DNA from: Mariniflexile maritimum
GTDB lineage: Bacteria > Bacteroidota > Bacteroidia > Flavobacteriales > Flavobacteriaceae
Assembly (NCBI RefSeq): GCF_009746565.1
Contig: NZ_WRPN01000001.1
Coordinates: 186,001 to 250,000, forward strand
Reading direction: 5' to 3'
Length of the DNA stretch: 64,000 nt
Shown: positions 8,696 to 17,419 of the stretch, piece after piece
Numbering within the stretch: the first letter of the stretch is position 1
Layout of the letters: the number at the start of each line of letters is the position of its first letter
Translations under genes and position numbers: made by a program
The notes under the pieces: generated by a model
Seen by the model: the letters and a program-made list of their open reading frames with translations, nothing else
Database searches by the model: none
Told to the model about the DNA's origin: nothing

Positions 8696-11485
8696 CTAGA
8701 ATTTATCCTTTAAATACCGACCGGTTTCAGATGTTTTTACTTTAATAACTTCTTCTGGTGTTCCGGTGGCGACAAGGTTTCCGCCCATTTCGCCACCCTG
8801 GGGTCCTAAATCAATCACATAATCGGCACATTTAATAAGTTCTAAATTATGCTCTACAACAATAATGGAATGGCCGTTTTCAATCAACGCATGAAACGAT
8901 TTTAATAATTTTTTAATATCATGGAAGTGCAAGCCCGTAGTGGGTTCATCAAAAATAAATAACGCTTTCTCTTTCGTACTGCCTTTTCCCAAGAAAGATG
9001 CCAGTTTAATTCGTTGCGCCTCGCCACCAGATAGGGTAGATGAACTTTGCCCAAGCGTAACATAGCCCAACCCAACATCTTGCAAAGGCTGCAACTTGGT
9101 CTTTATCTTGGGCTGCTTATTTTCTTCAAAAAAAGCAATGGCATCATCAATGGTTAAATTTAAAATGTCATCAATGTTTTTATTGGCAAAGGTAACCTCT
9201 AGTACTTCTTTTTTAAAGCGTTTGCCTTTGCAGGTTTCACATTCCAAATGCACATCGGCCATAAATTGCATTTCAATAGTTACTTCACCTTCGCCTTTGC
9301 AAGTCTCACAGCGTCCGCCATCTACGTTAAACGAAAAATGTTTTGCTTGGTAATTTCTTATGGTACTTAATTTTTGGTTGGCGAACAAGGCACGAATATC
9401 ATCATAAGCCTTGATGTAGGTAACCGGATTGGAACGCGACGACCTTCCAATAGGGTTTTGATCGACAAATTCGATGTTTTTTATAATGCTGAAATTGCCT
9501 TCCAAACTCGAAAACTGACCGGGTTTATCTGAAAAATCGGTTAATTTTTTTTGAAGTGCCGGATATAATATTTTTTTAACCAAGGTGCTTTTTCCGCTGC
9601 CCGAAACCCCTGTAATAACCGTAAGCATGCCCAAAGGAAAGCGCACATCTATATTTTTCAGGTTGTTTTCGCGCGCTCCTATAATATCAACATGGTATTT
9701 TGAAGTCCGTCGCTTTTTTGGCACCTCAATTTTTAAGCTTTCGTTTAGGTATTGCGCTGTTAATGAATTGGATGCGAGAATATCTTTAAACGTTCCTTCG
9801 GCTACCACATGGCCACCAAAAGTACCCGCTTCAGGGCCAATATCGATAATGTAATCGGCCTCTTTCATAATATCTTCATCATGTTCCACTACAATCACGG
9901 TGTTTCCTAAGTTGCGCAATTGCTTTAAAACCGCAATTAAGCGTTCGGTGTCTTTTGGGTGCAAACCGATACTGGGTTCATCTAAAATATACATGGAACC
10001 CACCAAACTACTGCCCAAAGAGGTCGCTAGGTTGATACGCTGACTTTCGCCACCAGAAAGTGTGTTCGATTTTCTGTTCAGCGTTAAATAATCCAACCCA
10101 ACATTGGCAAGGAACGATAAGCGATTGTTAATTTCTTTCAGCAACCTGTCGGCAATTTGGGTATCATAGTCGCTTAATTGCAAATGCTTGAAGAAATGCG
10201 CCAGGTTATTTAAGGGCATTTCCACCAAATCGGTAATGGTAGCGCCACCTATTTTGATGTAATTTGCTTCCGCACGAAGCCGCTTGCCGTTACAGGCCTT
10301 GCATTTTGTTTTTCCGCGGTAGCGCGACAGCATCACCCGGTTTTGGATTTTATAGGCCTTGGCTTGCAGTTCAGCAAAAAACGAATTTAATCCCTCAAAA
10401 TATGTGTTACCATCCCAAATTAGTTGCTTTTGTGCCTCGGTTAATTGAAAATAAGGCTTATGGATGGGAAAATCAAATTTATGCGAATTGTTGACCAACT
10501 GGTCCCGATACCAGCTCATGCTTTCACCACGCCATGGAAAAATAGCGTTTTCATAAACCGAAAGTCCGGTGTTGGGTATTACCAAATCATCGTCAATCCC
10601 AATAATATCGCCATACCCTTCACATTTGGGGCACGCGCCATAAGGGTTGTTGAAACTAAACAAATGGACGTTGGGTTCTAAAAACACAATGCCGTCCATT
10701 TCAAATTTATTACTAAAGCAACGCTGTTTGTTATCTGTTAGGGTTTCAATAAAGCACGTGCCGTTGCCTTCAAAAAAAGCGGTTTGTATGGCATCGGCCA
10801 ATCGGTTTTTAAAATCTTCCTCATCTTTAATTACAACCCTGTCAACCACTAATAGTATGGTGTCGTTTTTATTATATTCAACACTATCGTCAATACGAAC
10901 AACTACCTCATTTAGTTTCACCCTAGCATATCCTTGTTGAAGTAATGCTTTAAGTTTATCTTCCATGGTGCGACCGGTTTCCAAATGGATGGGCGTCAGT
11001 AGAAGCAGCTTTTCGCCTTCAGGAAACGTGTTTATATAATTTAAAACATCGGTAACGGTATCTTTTTTCACTTCCAACCCAGAAACGGGCGAATAGGTCT
11101 TGCCAATGCGGGCAAATAGCAATTTGAGGTAATCGTAAATTTCGGTAGTTGTGCCAACGGTAGAACGTGGATTTGTGGAGTTCACTTTTTGTTCAATAGC
11201 AATGGCCGGGGCAATGCCTTTAATATAATCCACCTTGGGCTTGTTTAATCGGCCCAAAAACTGGCGAGCATAACTCGATAAGCTCTCAACATAGCGGCGC
11301 TGCCCTTCAGCATATAAGGTATCGAATGCCAAACTTGATTTTCCCGAACCCGATAAGCCAGTAATCACTACCAATTTATTTCGGGGTATCACTACATCAA
11401 TGTTTTTTAAATTGTGCAGTTTCGCACCTTTAATAATGATATTTTCTTTAGGGTTTACTTCGGAAATTGTAGTGGTCATAAGCAT
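8696..11485 (-). CDS. uvrA: Excinuclease ABC subunit A
   Basis: The damage-recognition ATPase of nucleotide excision repair, with 929 residues. It has two ABC modules: Walker A GLSGSGKSSLAFDTLYAEG and GVSGSGKSTL, signatures LSGGESQRI and LSGGEAQRI, and Walker B YILDEPSIGLHP and FIFDEPTTGLHF. Zinc-binding pairs are CPKC...CKAC in module 1 and CETC...CETC in module 2. The start at 11485 gives MLMTTTISE; the third codon is also ATG and is an equally good start. It is a single gene with its own -7 box upstream. Confidence 0.97.
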   Translation of the reverse strand: MLMTTTISEVNPKENIIIKGAKLHNLKNIDVVIPRNKLVVITGLSGSGKSSLAFDTLYAEGQRRYVESLSSYARQFLGRLNKPKVDYIKGIAPAIAIEQKVNSTNPRSTVGTTTEIYDYLKLLFARIGKTYSPVSGLEVKKDTVTDVLNYINTFPEGEKLLLLTPIHLETGRTMEDKLKALLQQGYARVKLNEVVVRIDDSVEYNKNDTILLVVDRVVIKDEEDFKNRLADAIQTAFFEGNGTCFIETLTDNKQRCFSNKFEMDGIVFLEPNVHLFSFNNPYGACPKCEGYGDIIGIDDDLVIPNTGLSVYENAIFPWRGESMSWYRDQLVNNSHKFDFPIHKPYFQLTEAQKQLIWDGNTYFEGLNSFFAELQAKAYKIQNRVMLSRYRGKTKCKACNGKRLRAEANYIKIGGATITDLVEMPLNNLAHFFKHLQLSDYDTQIADRLLKEINNRLSFLANVGLDYLTLNRKSNTLSGGESQRINLATSLGSSLVGSMYILDEPSIGLHPKDTERLIAVLKQLRNLGNTVIVVEHDEDIMKEADYIIDIGPEAGTFGGHVVAEGTFKDILASNSLTAQYLNESLKIEVPKKRRTSKYHVDIIGARENNLKNIDVRFPLGMLTVITGVSGSGKSTLVKKILYPALQKKLTDFSDKPGQFSSLEGNFSIIKNIEFVDQNPIGRSSRSNPVTYIKAYDDIRALFANQKLSTIRNYQAKHFSFNVDGGRCETCKGEGEVTIEMQFMADVHLECETCKGKRFKKEVLEVTFANKNIDDILNLTIDDAIAFFEENKQPKIKTKLQPLQDVGLGYVTLGQSSSTLSGGEAQRIKLASFLGKGSTKEKALFIFDEPTTGLHFHDIKKLLKSFHALIENGHSIIVVEHNLELIKCADYVIDLGPQGGEMGGNLVATGTPEEVIKVKTSETGRYLKDKF

Positions 11486-11501
11486 AAAACAAATAATTTT
11501 G

Positions 11502-11509
11502 CAAAGATA
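11502..11509 (-). promoter_or_regulatory. Predicted -7 box for uvrA
   Basis: On the minus strand this is TATCTTTG, a match to the Bacteroidota -7 consensus TAnnTTTG, 16 bp upstream of the uvrA start. No clear -33 partner is seen. Confidence 0.5.
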
Positions 11510-11741
11510 CTACAAGTCTGTCAGCATAAAAAATGCATCTATCTTAAAAGAATGATAAACTAATTTTGAAAAAATGCACGCATGCCTATTTTTTGTATTT
11601 TGCATCTATGAAGAAGCCATTTTGCGTGCTCATTTTTTATTTTTTTTACATAATTTGTGTAGGGGTCGCGAAAATAGGACTCTAGTAGTAGCGCAAGAAT
11701 TTGCCTAACTCTTAAAGAAATATTAAAAAAATGCATTATTT

Positions 11742-11774
11742 TTTGCTTTTTAGGAATGATTGTTGTTATATTTG
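11742..11774 (+). promoter_or_regulatory. Predicted promoter of the ECF sigma factor gene
   Basis: TTTG (11742-11745), a 21-bp spacer and TATATTTG (11767-11774) match the flavobacterial consensus TTG-N17-23-TAnnTTTG. About 100 nt of leader would precede the sigma factor start. The rest of the 394-bp gap between uvrA and the sigma gene holds only AT-rich sequence and a 25-codon hydrophobic frame that I do not support. Confidence 0.6.
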
Positions 11775-11879
11775 ATTCGTTAATCGATTATAAATCAATA
11801 CTTGCCTATAGCATAACATTACTTTTAAACTAATAACTCCAAGCATTGAAGCTTGCTTCTATGCAAAAAAGTAATGATT

Positions 11880-12464
11880 ATGCAAAACGAACTTATACAC
11901 GATGCTACCCTGGTTAGCAATTATATTAAAGGCGATGAGCGCGCTTTGGAAATCCTGATATACAGACACAAGCAAAAAATTTACAGTTTTATTTATTCAA
12001 AAGTTTTTGACAGTGATGTTGCTGAAGATATTTTTCAGGACACCTTTATTAAAGTAATACGCACTTTAAAACGGGGCACTTATAATGAAGAAGGCAAATT
12101 TTTGCCATGGGTCATGCGCATTTCGCATAATTTGATTATCGATTATTTTAGGAAAAACAACCGCATGCCCAAATTTGATAACACCGATGAATTCAATATC
12201 TTTTCGGTACTTAGTGATGCCAGTTTAAATGCAGAGAACAGCATTATTAAAGAACAAGTTGAAACCGATGTAAGACGCTTGGTTGAAGAGCTGCCCGACG
12301 ACCAAAAGGAAGTGTTGTTGATGCGTATTTACGAGGATTTGAGCTTTAAGGAGATATCAGACAAAACAGGCGTGAGCATCAACACTGCACTGGGCCGTAT
12401 GCGCTACGCCTTGATCAATCTCAGGAAAATTATTGATAAGCACAACATCATTTTAACAAACTGA
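11880..12464 (+). CDS. ECF-type RNA polymerase sigma factor
   Basis: A 194-residue sigma-70 family protein of the extracytoplasmic-function class. Region 2 holds DVAEDIFQDTFIKVIRTLKR and the WVMRISHNLIIDYFRKN segment. Region 4 holds LPDDQKEVLLMRIYEDLSFKE and a helix-turn-helix ISDKTGVSINTALGRMRYAL. The ORF can be extended to 11853, but MQNELIHDATLVSNYIKGDE from 11880 matches the family start. No anti-sigma gene follows. Instead a 48-codon conserved small gene and a strong terminator complete the unit, so this is probably one of the flavobacterial sigma factors without a linked anti-sigma factor. Confidence 0.92.
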   Translation: MQNELIHDATLVSNYIKGDERALEILIYRHKQKIYSFIYSKVFDSDVAEDIFQDTFIKVIRTLKRGTYNEEGKFLPWVMRISHNLIIDYFRKNNRMPKFDNTDEFNIFSVLSDASLNAENSIIKEQVETDVRRLVEELPDDQKEVLLMRIYEDLSFKEISDKTGVSINTALGRMRYALINLRKIIDKHNIILTN

Positions 12465-12521
12465 TACAATAAAGTAAATTTCGCTACGTTAATAAATTAA
12501 ATGAACCCTTAATTTATTAAA

Positions 12522-12668
12522 ATGGCAAAACTTTACCCTGAAAATTTTATTGACAAGTTGAATAAAATGGAACCGAAAGAAGAAACGGTTAATTTTCTTC
12601 TAAATTACTCTAAGGCTTTAAGTGTTATTAATTGTAATAAGTTGAAGTTTGAAGCACTTCTAAATTAA
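12522..12668 (+). CDS. Small protein (48 aa) downstream of the ECF sigma factor
   Basis: ATG at 12522, stop TAA at 12666-12668. The product contains EETVNFLLNYSKALSVINCN and ends LKFEALLN. From memory of flavobacterial genomes, a similar FLLNYSKAL peptide often follows this sigma factor, which supports a real gene. It lies 57 bp after the sigma stop and 8 bp before a perfect hairpin terminator, so both are probably on one transcript. No signal peptide is present. The function is unknown; a role tied to the sigma factor is only an inference from position. Confidence 0.75.
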   Translation: MAKLYPENFIDKLNKMEPKEETVNFLLNYSKALSVINCNKLKFEALLN

Positions 12669-12676
12669 GTTTGAGG

Positions 12677-12706
12677 AAAGTCCTAATGCGAATTAGGACT
12701 TTTTTT
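12677..12706 (+). terminator. Strong rho-independent terminator after the sigma factor unit
   Basis: AAAGTCCTAAT (12677-12687), loop GCGA, and ATTAGGACTTT (12692-12702) form an 11-bp perfect stem followed by T residues. It may also serve nth on the other strand, whose stop is at 12729. Confidence 0.92.
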
Positions 12707-12728
12707 ATTCATCAAGTTTAAAAGTCGT

Positions 12729-13394
12729 TTACTTTTTCAAGGCCTTGTATTGTGGGTGTGTTTTTATAACCGATTGTCTTCCAATGGTTTTTGTGATAAT
12801 GTCTTTATCCAAATCCCAACCTCTAGCGGGCGAATATTCACGGCCATACCAAATAATTTGGAGGTGTAAGTCGTTCCAAAGTTCCTTTGGAAACAGCCTT
12901 TTGGCGTCCCTTTCGGTTTGTACCACGCTTTTGCCGTTGCTAAAACCCCAACGATACATCAACCTATGGATGTGTGTGTCAACAGGAAATGCCGGCACTC
13001 CAAAGGCTTGCGACATCACAACACTTGCTGTTTTGTGCCCAACGGCGGGCAAAGCTTCCAACGCCTCAAAACTTTGCGGCACTTGGCCGTTGTGCTTATC
13101 AATTAAAATGTTAGACAACCCATAAATGCCCTTGCTTTTCATGGGCGAAAGGCCACAGGGCTTGATGATATCCCGAATTTCCTCCACCGAAAGTTTTACC
13201 ATATCATAGGGATTATTCGCTTTTTCAAATAATAAAGGGGTAATTTGGTTTACGCGCACATCGGTGCATTGCGCCGATAGCAATACAGCTATTAACAAGG
13301 TGTAGGCATCGGAATGGTCCAACGGAACAGGTATGGTGGGATATAACCCATTCAATGTTTTTATTACGAATTCTACCTTTTTTTCCTTTGTCAT
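12729..13394 (-). CDS. nth: Endonuclease III-family DNA glycosylase lacking the Fe-S cluster loop
   Basis: A base-excision repair glycosylase/AP lyase of 221 residues. The helix-hairpin-helix LPAVGHKTASVVMSQAFGVP carries the catalytic lysine, and FPVDTHIHRLMYRWGF carries the catalytic aspartate. The C-terminus (YGREYSPARGWDLDKDIITK) has no cysteines, so the [4Fe-4S] motif C-x6-C-x2-C-x5-C of E. coli Nth is absent. The frame runs up to 13433, but that would cover the divergent promoter and the bcp start; MTKEKKVEFV at 13394 is the sensible start. It is divergent from bcp. Confidence 0.92.
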   Translation of the reverse strand: MTKEKKVEFVIKTLNGLYPTIPVPLDHSDAYTLLIAVLLSAQCTDVRVNQITPLLFEKANNPYDMVKLSVEEIRDIIKPCGLSPMKSKGIYGLSNILIDKHNGQVPQSFEALEALPAVGHKTASVVMSQAFGVPAFPVDTHIHRLMYRWGFSNGKSVVQTERDAKRLFPKELWNDLHLQIIWYGREYSPARGWDLDKDIITKTIGRQSVIKTHPQYKALKK

Positions 13395-13398
13395 GTTG

Positions 13399-13420
13399 TA
13401 TTTTTGTAAAAACAAAGTTA
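13399..13420. promoter_or_regulatory. Overlapping divergent promoters for nth and bcp
   Basis: Only 31 bp separate the two start codons. TATTTTTG (13399-13406, plus strand) faces bcp and TAACTTTG (13420-13413, minus strand) faces nth, both exact TAnnTTTG boxes. Each ends 18-19 nt before its start codon. The -33 regions must therefore lie inside the opposite coding sequences. Confidence 0.7.
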
Positions 13421-13425
13421 GCATT

Positions 13426-13878
13426 ATGAACACACTAAAACAAGGCGATGCCGTACCAAATTTTGAGGTAAATGATGAAAACGGCCAACTTATAAAATTA
13501 GCCGATTATAAAGGAAAAAAATGGGTTGTGTTTTTTTATCCGGCAGCCAGCACGCCAACTTGCACGGTTGAAGCTTGCAATATCCGCGACCACTACAAAG
13601 AGCTATCCAATGCGGGTTACGAAGTTTTGGGCGTGAGTGCCGATACACAAAAGAAACAATCCAATTTTAAAAGCAAACATGGCTTTCAATATCCCTTGAT
13701 TGCCGATGTGGATAAGGTTATGATCAATGCCTTTGGCGTTTGGGGTTCCAAAAAATTTATGGGTCGCACTTTTGATGGTATCCATCGTAAAACCTTTATT
13801 ATCAATGAAAAAGGTGTTGTTGAACGGGTTATCGATACCGTAAAGGCCAAGGAACATGCAGCCCAAATTTTGGGATGA
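13426..13878 (+). CDS. bcp: Thioredoxin-dependent peroxiredoxin, BCP type
   Basis: A 150-residue AhpC/TSA-family peroxidase that reduces hydroperoxides with thioredoxin. The peroxidatic motif is PAASTPTCTVEACNIRD, with a second cysteine five residues on (CTVEAC) as in Bcp/PrxQ proteins that use an intramolecular disulphide. KTFIINEKGVVERVI is the family C-terminal strand. Upstream in-frame ATGs back to 13333 lie in nth and are rejected; the start at 13426 is decided by the -7 box. It is divergent from nth, so oxidative damage repair and peroxide removal share one promoter region. Confidence 0.95.
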   Translation: MNTLKQGDAVPNFEVNDENGQLIKLADYKGKKWVVFFYPAASTPTCTVEACNIRDHYKELSNAGYEVLGVSADTQKKQSNFKSKHGFQYPLIADVDKVMINAFGVWGSKKFMGRTFDGIHRKTFIINEKGVVERVIDTVKAKEHAAQILG

Positions 13879-14016
13879 TAATTTTAAGTTTAATAAAATA
13901 GGGTAGAAGCTAAAAATTTTTCTAAACGCTTATTTTGTAATTCTTAAAAGCTTCATGAATTTGTTTTAGCCAACAACAATTGTGCTTTCAAACGTGTTCG
14001 GGTGGCAATTTACAAA

Positions 14017-15486
14017 TTAAATTTTCTTCCGTTTTGTTGGCAATACCAAGGGTTTTCTGGTATAACCAAATAGGCGATAGTCTTTAATCAAGTCGGCAAT
14101 ACCCTCAGGCAACATTTCTTCCCAACCGCTTTCCCCATTGGCAATTTGATGTAAGATGTCTCTTGAGAAAATGGTTAGGCAGCTTTTGTCATAATCAACA
14201 ATATCAACCACTTTGCCATTGTATTTAAAGAATTTGTACAATTCCTTCATACGCGGATACACTTTTAGGTTGTCGCTGTTTATAAGTTCGCCCGTAACCA
14301 CGTCAAGCATGGGGTAGAGATACACTTTTAAGTCCTTGAAGAATAATTTTCCGAAGGCTTCCAGGATACCGCCACTTAAATGACGATAGTATTTTTCATC
14401 AAAAATATCAATCAAATTGTTGGCGCCCATGGCAAGTCCCATTCGGGCTTTGGAATAGTTGGAGAAATATTCAACCACTTTAAAGTATTCCTGGAAATTG
14501 GAAATCATTACCGATTGCCCTAGCGAGCATAGCAAATCGGCCCTGTCAATAAAGTCCTGTTCGTCTATTTCCCCTTCGGCTCGAAGGTTTGAGAGTGTGA
14601 TTTCAAAAACCACTTCGGTTTTATCTTTGTCCACTTTCTTTTCTTGCAAAAACATTTTATATGCGTTCTCGTACATATCAATGTTCACTTTGGTAACGGG
14701 TCTAAAACTTCCCCGAAAGGCCAAAATGTTCTTTTTGTAAAGTACGCGTGCAGGAAGCACGTTTTTTCCGTCGGGACCAAACATTACGGCATCTGTCATG
14801 CCGTTTTTCACCAATTGCAAACTCATCAAACGGTTATCTACATTTTTAAACAGAGGGCCCGAAAAGTTTACGGTATCAATTTCCAGTTGGTCTTTATCCA
14901 AATGGTCGTATAAATATTTTAATAGTTTTTTTGGTTCGTTATACTTGTAAAAAGCCCCGTAAATAAGGTTGGTGCCAATAACGCCCAAGGTTTCCTGTTG
15001 AAGTCGCGCATCGGTTTCCTTAAAGCGCACATGGAGGATGATTTCATTGTATTCCTGTTTGGACTCAATTTGGTATTTAATCCCAATCCAGCCATGGCCC
15101 TTAAATTGTTTTGCAAAATCAATGGTAGTTACGGTATTTGCAAACGTAAAAAACATTTTGTTGGGATGATCTTCCCGGGAAAGGCGTTCTTCAATAAGAT
15201 TAATTTCATGGGTTAGCATTTTGTGCAAGCGCGCTTCTGTAACGTATCTGCCATCTTCCTCGGCACCATAGATAGCATCACTAAAGGCCTTATCGTAGGC
15301 GGACATTGCCTTTGCGATGGTTCCCGATGCACCACCAGCTCTAAAAAAATGACGGCTCGTTTCTTGGCCTGCACCTATTTCCGCAAAGGTGCCGTATATG
15401 TTCTCGTTTAAATTAATGCGGAGTGCCTTGGTTTTTAACGATGGGATTTCCTCAAATTCCTTATCTCCTTTTAAGCTTATTTCCAT
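14017..15486 (-). CDS. Large conserved cytoplasmic protein of unknown function (489 aa)
   Basis: I do not recognise a characterised function. The 489-residue protein is soluble and acidic to neutral, without signal or TM segments. Conserved-looking blocks are ALRINLNENIYGTFAEIGAG, RHFFRAGGASGTIAKAMSAY, FSDAIYGAEEDGRYVTEARL and MLPEGIADLIKDYRLFGYT. Similar proteins occur in Bacteroidota and some carry unsupported labels (TonB receptor, nucleotide adenylyltransferase); neither fits, since there is no beta-barrel, signal or HxGH nucleotidyl motif. It is a monocistronic gene, divergent from the PhnP-like hydrolase. Confidence 0.85.
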   Translation of the reverse strand: MEISLKGDKEFEEIPSLKTKALRINLNENIYGTFAEIGAGQETSRHFFRAGGASGTIAKAMSAYDKAFSDAIYGAEEDGRYVTEARLHKMLTHEINLIEERLSREDHPNKMFFTFANTVTTIDFAKQFKGHGWIGIKYQIESKQEYNEIILHVRFKETDARLQQETLGVIGTNLIYGAFYKYNEPKKLLKYLYDHLDKDQLEIDTVNFSGPLFKNVDNRLMSLQLVKNGMTDAVMFGPDGKNVLPARVLYKKNILAFRGSFRPVTKVNIDMYENAYKMFLQEKKVDKDKTEVVFEITLSNLRAEGEIDEQDFIDRADLLCSLGQSVMISNFQEYFKVVEYFSNYSKARMGLAMGANNLIDIFDEKYYRHLSGGILEAFGKLFFKDLKVYLYPMLDVVTGELINSDNLKVYPRMKELYKFFKYNGKVVDIVDYDKSCLTIFSRDILHQIANGESGWEEMLPEGIADLIKDYRLFGYTRKPLVLPTKRKKI

Positions 15487-15722
15487 GTAACAGTTTGGGT
15501 TATTTCGTACTAAACAAAGGTATCAAATAATGGGAGCAAATAAAAAAATAACTTTATTTTTGTGGCAATGCTACCAAACACTTAGTAAAGAACGAGTTTG
15601 CGCTGGTTGTTTTTTGATGTTTTTTAATAAGGACAAAATGTAGAATTCAGTATGGTGCTTAACAGCCGTATTGAAAGTAGTAGGGGCAAATTAGGTTGCA
15701 TAAAATAAAAAATCAACAACTT

Positions 15723-16484
15723 TTGAAAATAACATTTTTAGGCACAGGCACATCACAAGGTATTCCCGTAATAGGAAGCACGCACCCCGTATGCCTTAGC
15801 CCTAACTCAAAAGATAAGCGGTTGCGCGTTTCCGTAATGGTAGCATGGGATGATGTAACTTATGTTATAGACTGCGGCCCCGATTTTAGATACCAAATGT
15901 TACGCACGGGGTGCACAAAAATGGATGGTATTGTGTTTACCCATGATCATTCCGACCACATAGCGGGATTGGATGATATACGTCCGTTTTATTTCACCCA
16001 AGGCCCTATACCCATTTATGCGCACAAGGGAGTTTTAAAGTCGCTCAAAAAAAAATTCGATTATATTTTTGCTACAAAAAACAAATATCCAGGAGCGCCA
16101 TCGGTTATTGTTAATCGCATAAAAAACAAACCGTTCCTATTGCAAAATCTGGAAGTGGTCCCTGTAAAAGGCAAGCATGCCGATTTAAAGGTTTTTGGTT
16201 ATAAATTTGGTGATTTTGCCTATTTAACCGATATGAAAACCGTTGAGGATGTTGAAATTGAAAAGATAAAACATGTTAAAGTGCTCGTGGTAAACGCCTT
16301 GCGCATACAACCGCACCATTCGCATTTTAACTTAGAGGAAGCTTTGCTTTTTATTAAAAAAGTAGCACCCCAAAAAGCCTATTTAACCCATATAAGCCAT
16401 ACCATGGGTTTTCACGATGAGGTAGAAAAAATACTCCCAAAAAACGTGTTTTTAGCGTATGACGGTCTTGAACTAACCATTTAA
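15723..16484 (+). CDS. PhnP-like metallo-beta-lactamase-fold hydrolase
   Basis: An MBL-fold protein of about 253 residues with LGTGTSQGIPVIG at the start, DCGPDFRYQ, the zinc motif FTHDHSDHIAGLDD, YLTDMKT and a late THISHTMGFH. This set is typical of the PhnP/cyclic phosphodiesterase branch. No phn cluster is present, so the substrate is unknown. There is no ATG at the start. The frame can open at a TTG at 15696, but the TTG at 15723 gives MKITFLGTGTS, the normal family beginning, and is preferred. It probably forms a unit with the next gene, 9 bp downstream. Confidence 0.88.
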   Translation: MKITFLGTGTSQGIPVIGSTHPVCLSPNSKDKRLRVSVMVAWDDVTYVIDCGPDFRYQMLRTGCTKMDGIVFTHDHSDHIAGLDDIRPFYFTQGPIPIYAHKGVLKSLKKKFDYIFATKNKYPGAPSVIVNRIKNKPFLLQNLEVVPVKGKHADLKVFGYKFGDFAYLTDMKTVEDVEIEKIKHVKVLVVNALRIQPHHSHFNLEEALLFIKKVAPQKAYLTHISHTMGFHDEVEKILPKNVFLAYDGLELTI

Positions 16485-16493
16485 AATGCAAAA

Positions 16494-16994
16494 ATGAAAC
16501 AGAAAATTTTAGTGTATGTATCGGTGTTTTCAGTACTATTGGTGCTGTTTCAATATGTAAATTCCAAGCGGCAACTGGAAGAACAATATAAACGCATGGA
16601 ATCGTTTCAGAAGAAAATAACCCAATACAAAGATTCCATTTCGGTATTGCAAGATGAGAATTTAGAGCTGTCGCACTTTAATTTAGGGCGCAATGAAGAT
16701 GCTATAAGTTATTTTGAAAACAAAGACTTTAATGTGGCTGAACTGGAGCCGTACATAAAAGACCAACTTTATGAAACCAATGAAGTAAAGGGCGAGCATC
16801 CCATCGTGCCTTATGCTGCAAGCGCCGGCAGAAGGATGCTGATCAACACCGTTAAATTACTTAACCACAAATGGATTATAGCCGATTTTACCGATGGACA
16901 GCTGTGGGGCGAGGTATTTCTAACCTACCAAGTTTCTGAAGACAAACAAGTAACATTTCAAGTTGTGGAATCGTTTTTGTATCCTTTAAACTAA
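16494..16994 (+). CDS. Membrane-anchored coiled-coil protein of unknown function
   Basis: A 166-residue protein with an N-terminal uncleaved TM helix (ILVYVSVFSVLLVLFQYV). A coiled coil follows over about residues 25-60 (QLEEQYKRMESFQKKITQYK), and then a globular C-terminal half with HKWIIADFTDGQLWGEVFL. It is likely periplasmic-facing. It starts 9 bp after the PhnP-like gene, so co-transcription is expected. Similar proteins are sometimes called hydrolases, but no catalytic motif is visible, so I leave the function open. Confidence 0.8.
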   Translation: MKQKILVYVSVFSVLLVLFQYVNSKRQLEEQYKRMESFQKKITQYKDSISVLQDENLELSHFNLGRNEDAISYFENKDFNVAELEPYIKDQLYETNEVKGEHPIVPYAASAGRRMLINTVKLLNHKWIIADFTDGQLWGEVFLTYQVSEDKQVTFQVVESFLYPLN

Positions 16995-17012
16995 GTGTTG
17001 CACCAATTGCGG

Positions 17013-17378
17013 TTACTTTTTATAGGCAATCCCTTTTTGCTTTTTGGTTTCGCCTACATACGAATATTCGTAGGTGTATGACGAATCGGTGGTGGTTAGG
17101 ATTTTTAGGTGAATATCCTTGCGTTCGGCCATGTTTTTAGGGTTTATGGTTTTAAAAACCACTTCGCAATCGTTTATCCATCGCAAACGCGTTGAATCAA
17201 TTTTATTGTTGTAAATCTCTATTTGCAAGGTGTCGGTTCTTTTAAACTCCGATTTAAACAATACACCATCGATGGTTACTTCGCTGTAAAACGTACCGGT
17301 TTTAAAATCGTTGCAGTTGCGGGAGGTTTGGTAGCAGCCAAAAAAAGCAACACATAAAAAAAGATATAGAAATTTCAT
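17013..17378 (-). CDS. Small lipoprotein of unknown function
   Basis: 121 residues. The N-terminus MKFLYLFLCVAFFGC is a short SPII signal with lipobox AFFGC. The mature part is rich in beta-forming segments (GTFYSEVTIDGVLFKSEFK, then TLQIEIYNN) and ends EYSYVGETKKQKG. The pattern suggests a small lipocalin-like or beta-sandwich domain, which is inference. It faces the preceding gene tail to tail (18 bp between stops) and follows the XRE regulator on the same strand. Confidence 0.78.
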   Translation of the reverse strand: MKFLYLFLCVAFFGCYQTSRNCNDFKTGTFYSEVTIDGVLFKSEFKRTDTLQIEIYNNKIDSTRLRWINDCEVVFKTINPKNMAERKDIHLKILTTTDSSYTYEYSYVGETKKQKGIAYKK

Positions 17379-17419
17379 AGGTTTTATATTTCACCACAAA
17401 AATAAGAAACTAAAAATGG

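Noticed and set aside
10264-10940. Plus-strand ORFs opposite uvrA
   Set aside because: They are shadows of a clearly conserved minus-strand gene and have no family features.
11608-11685. 25-codon hydrophobic ORF between uvrA and the sigma factor
   Set aside because: It could encode a small membrane peptide, but there is no promoter box at a proper distance and no known family, so it cannot be supported.
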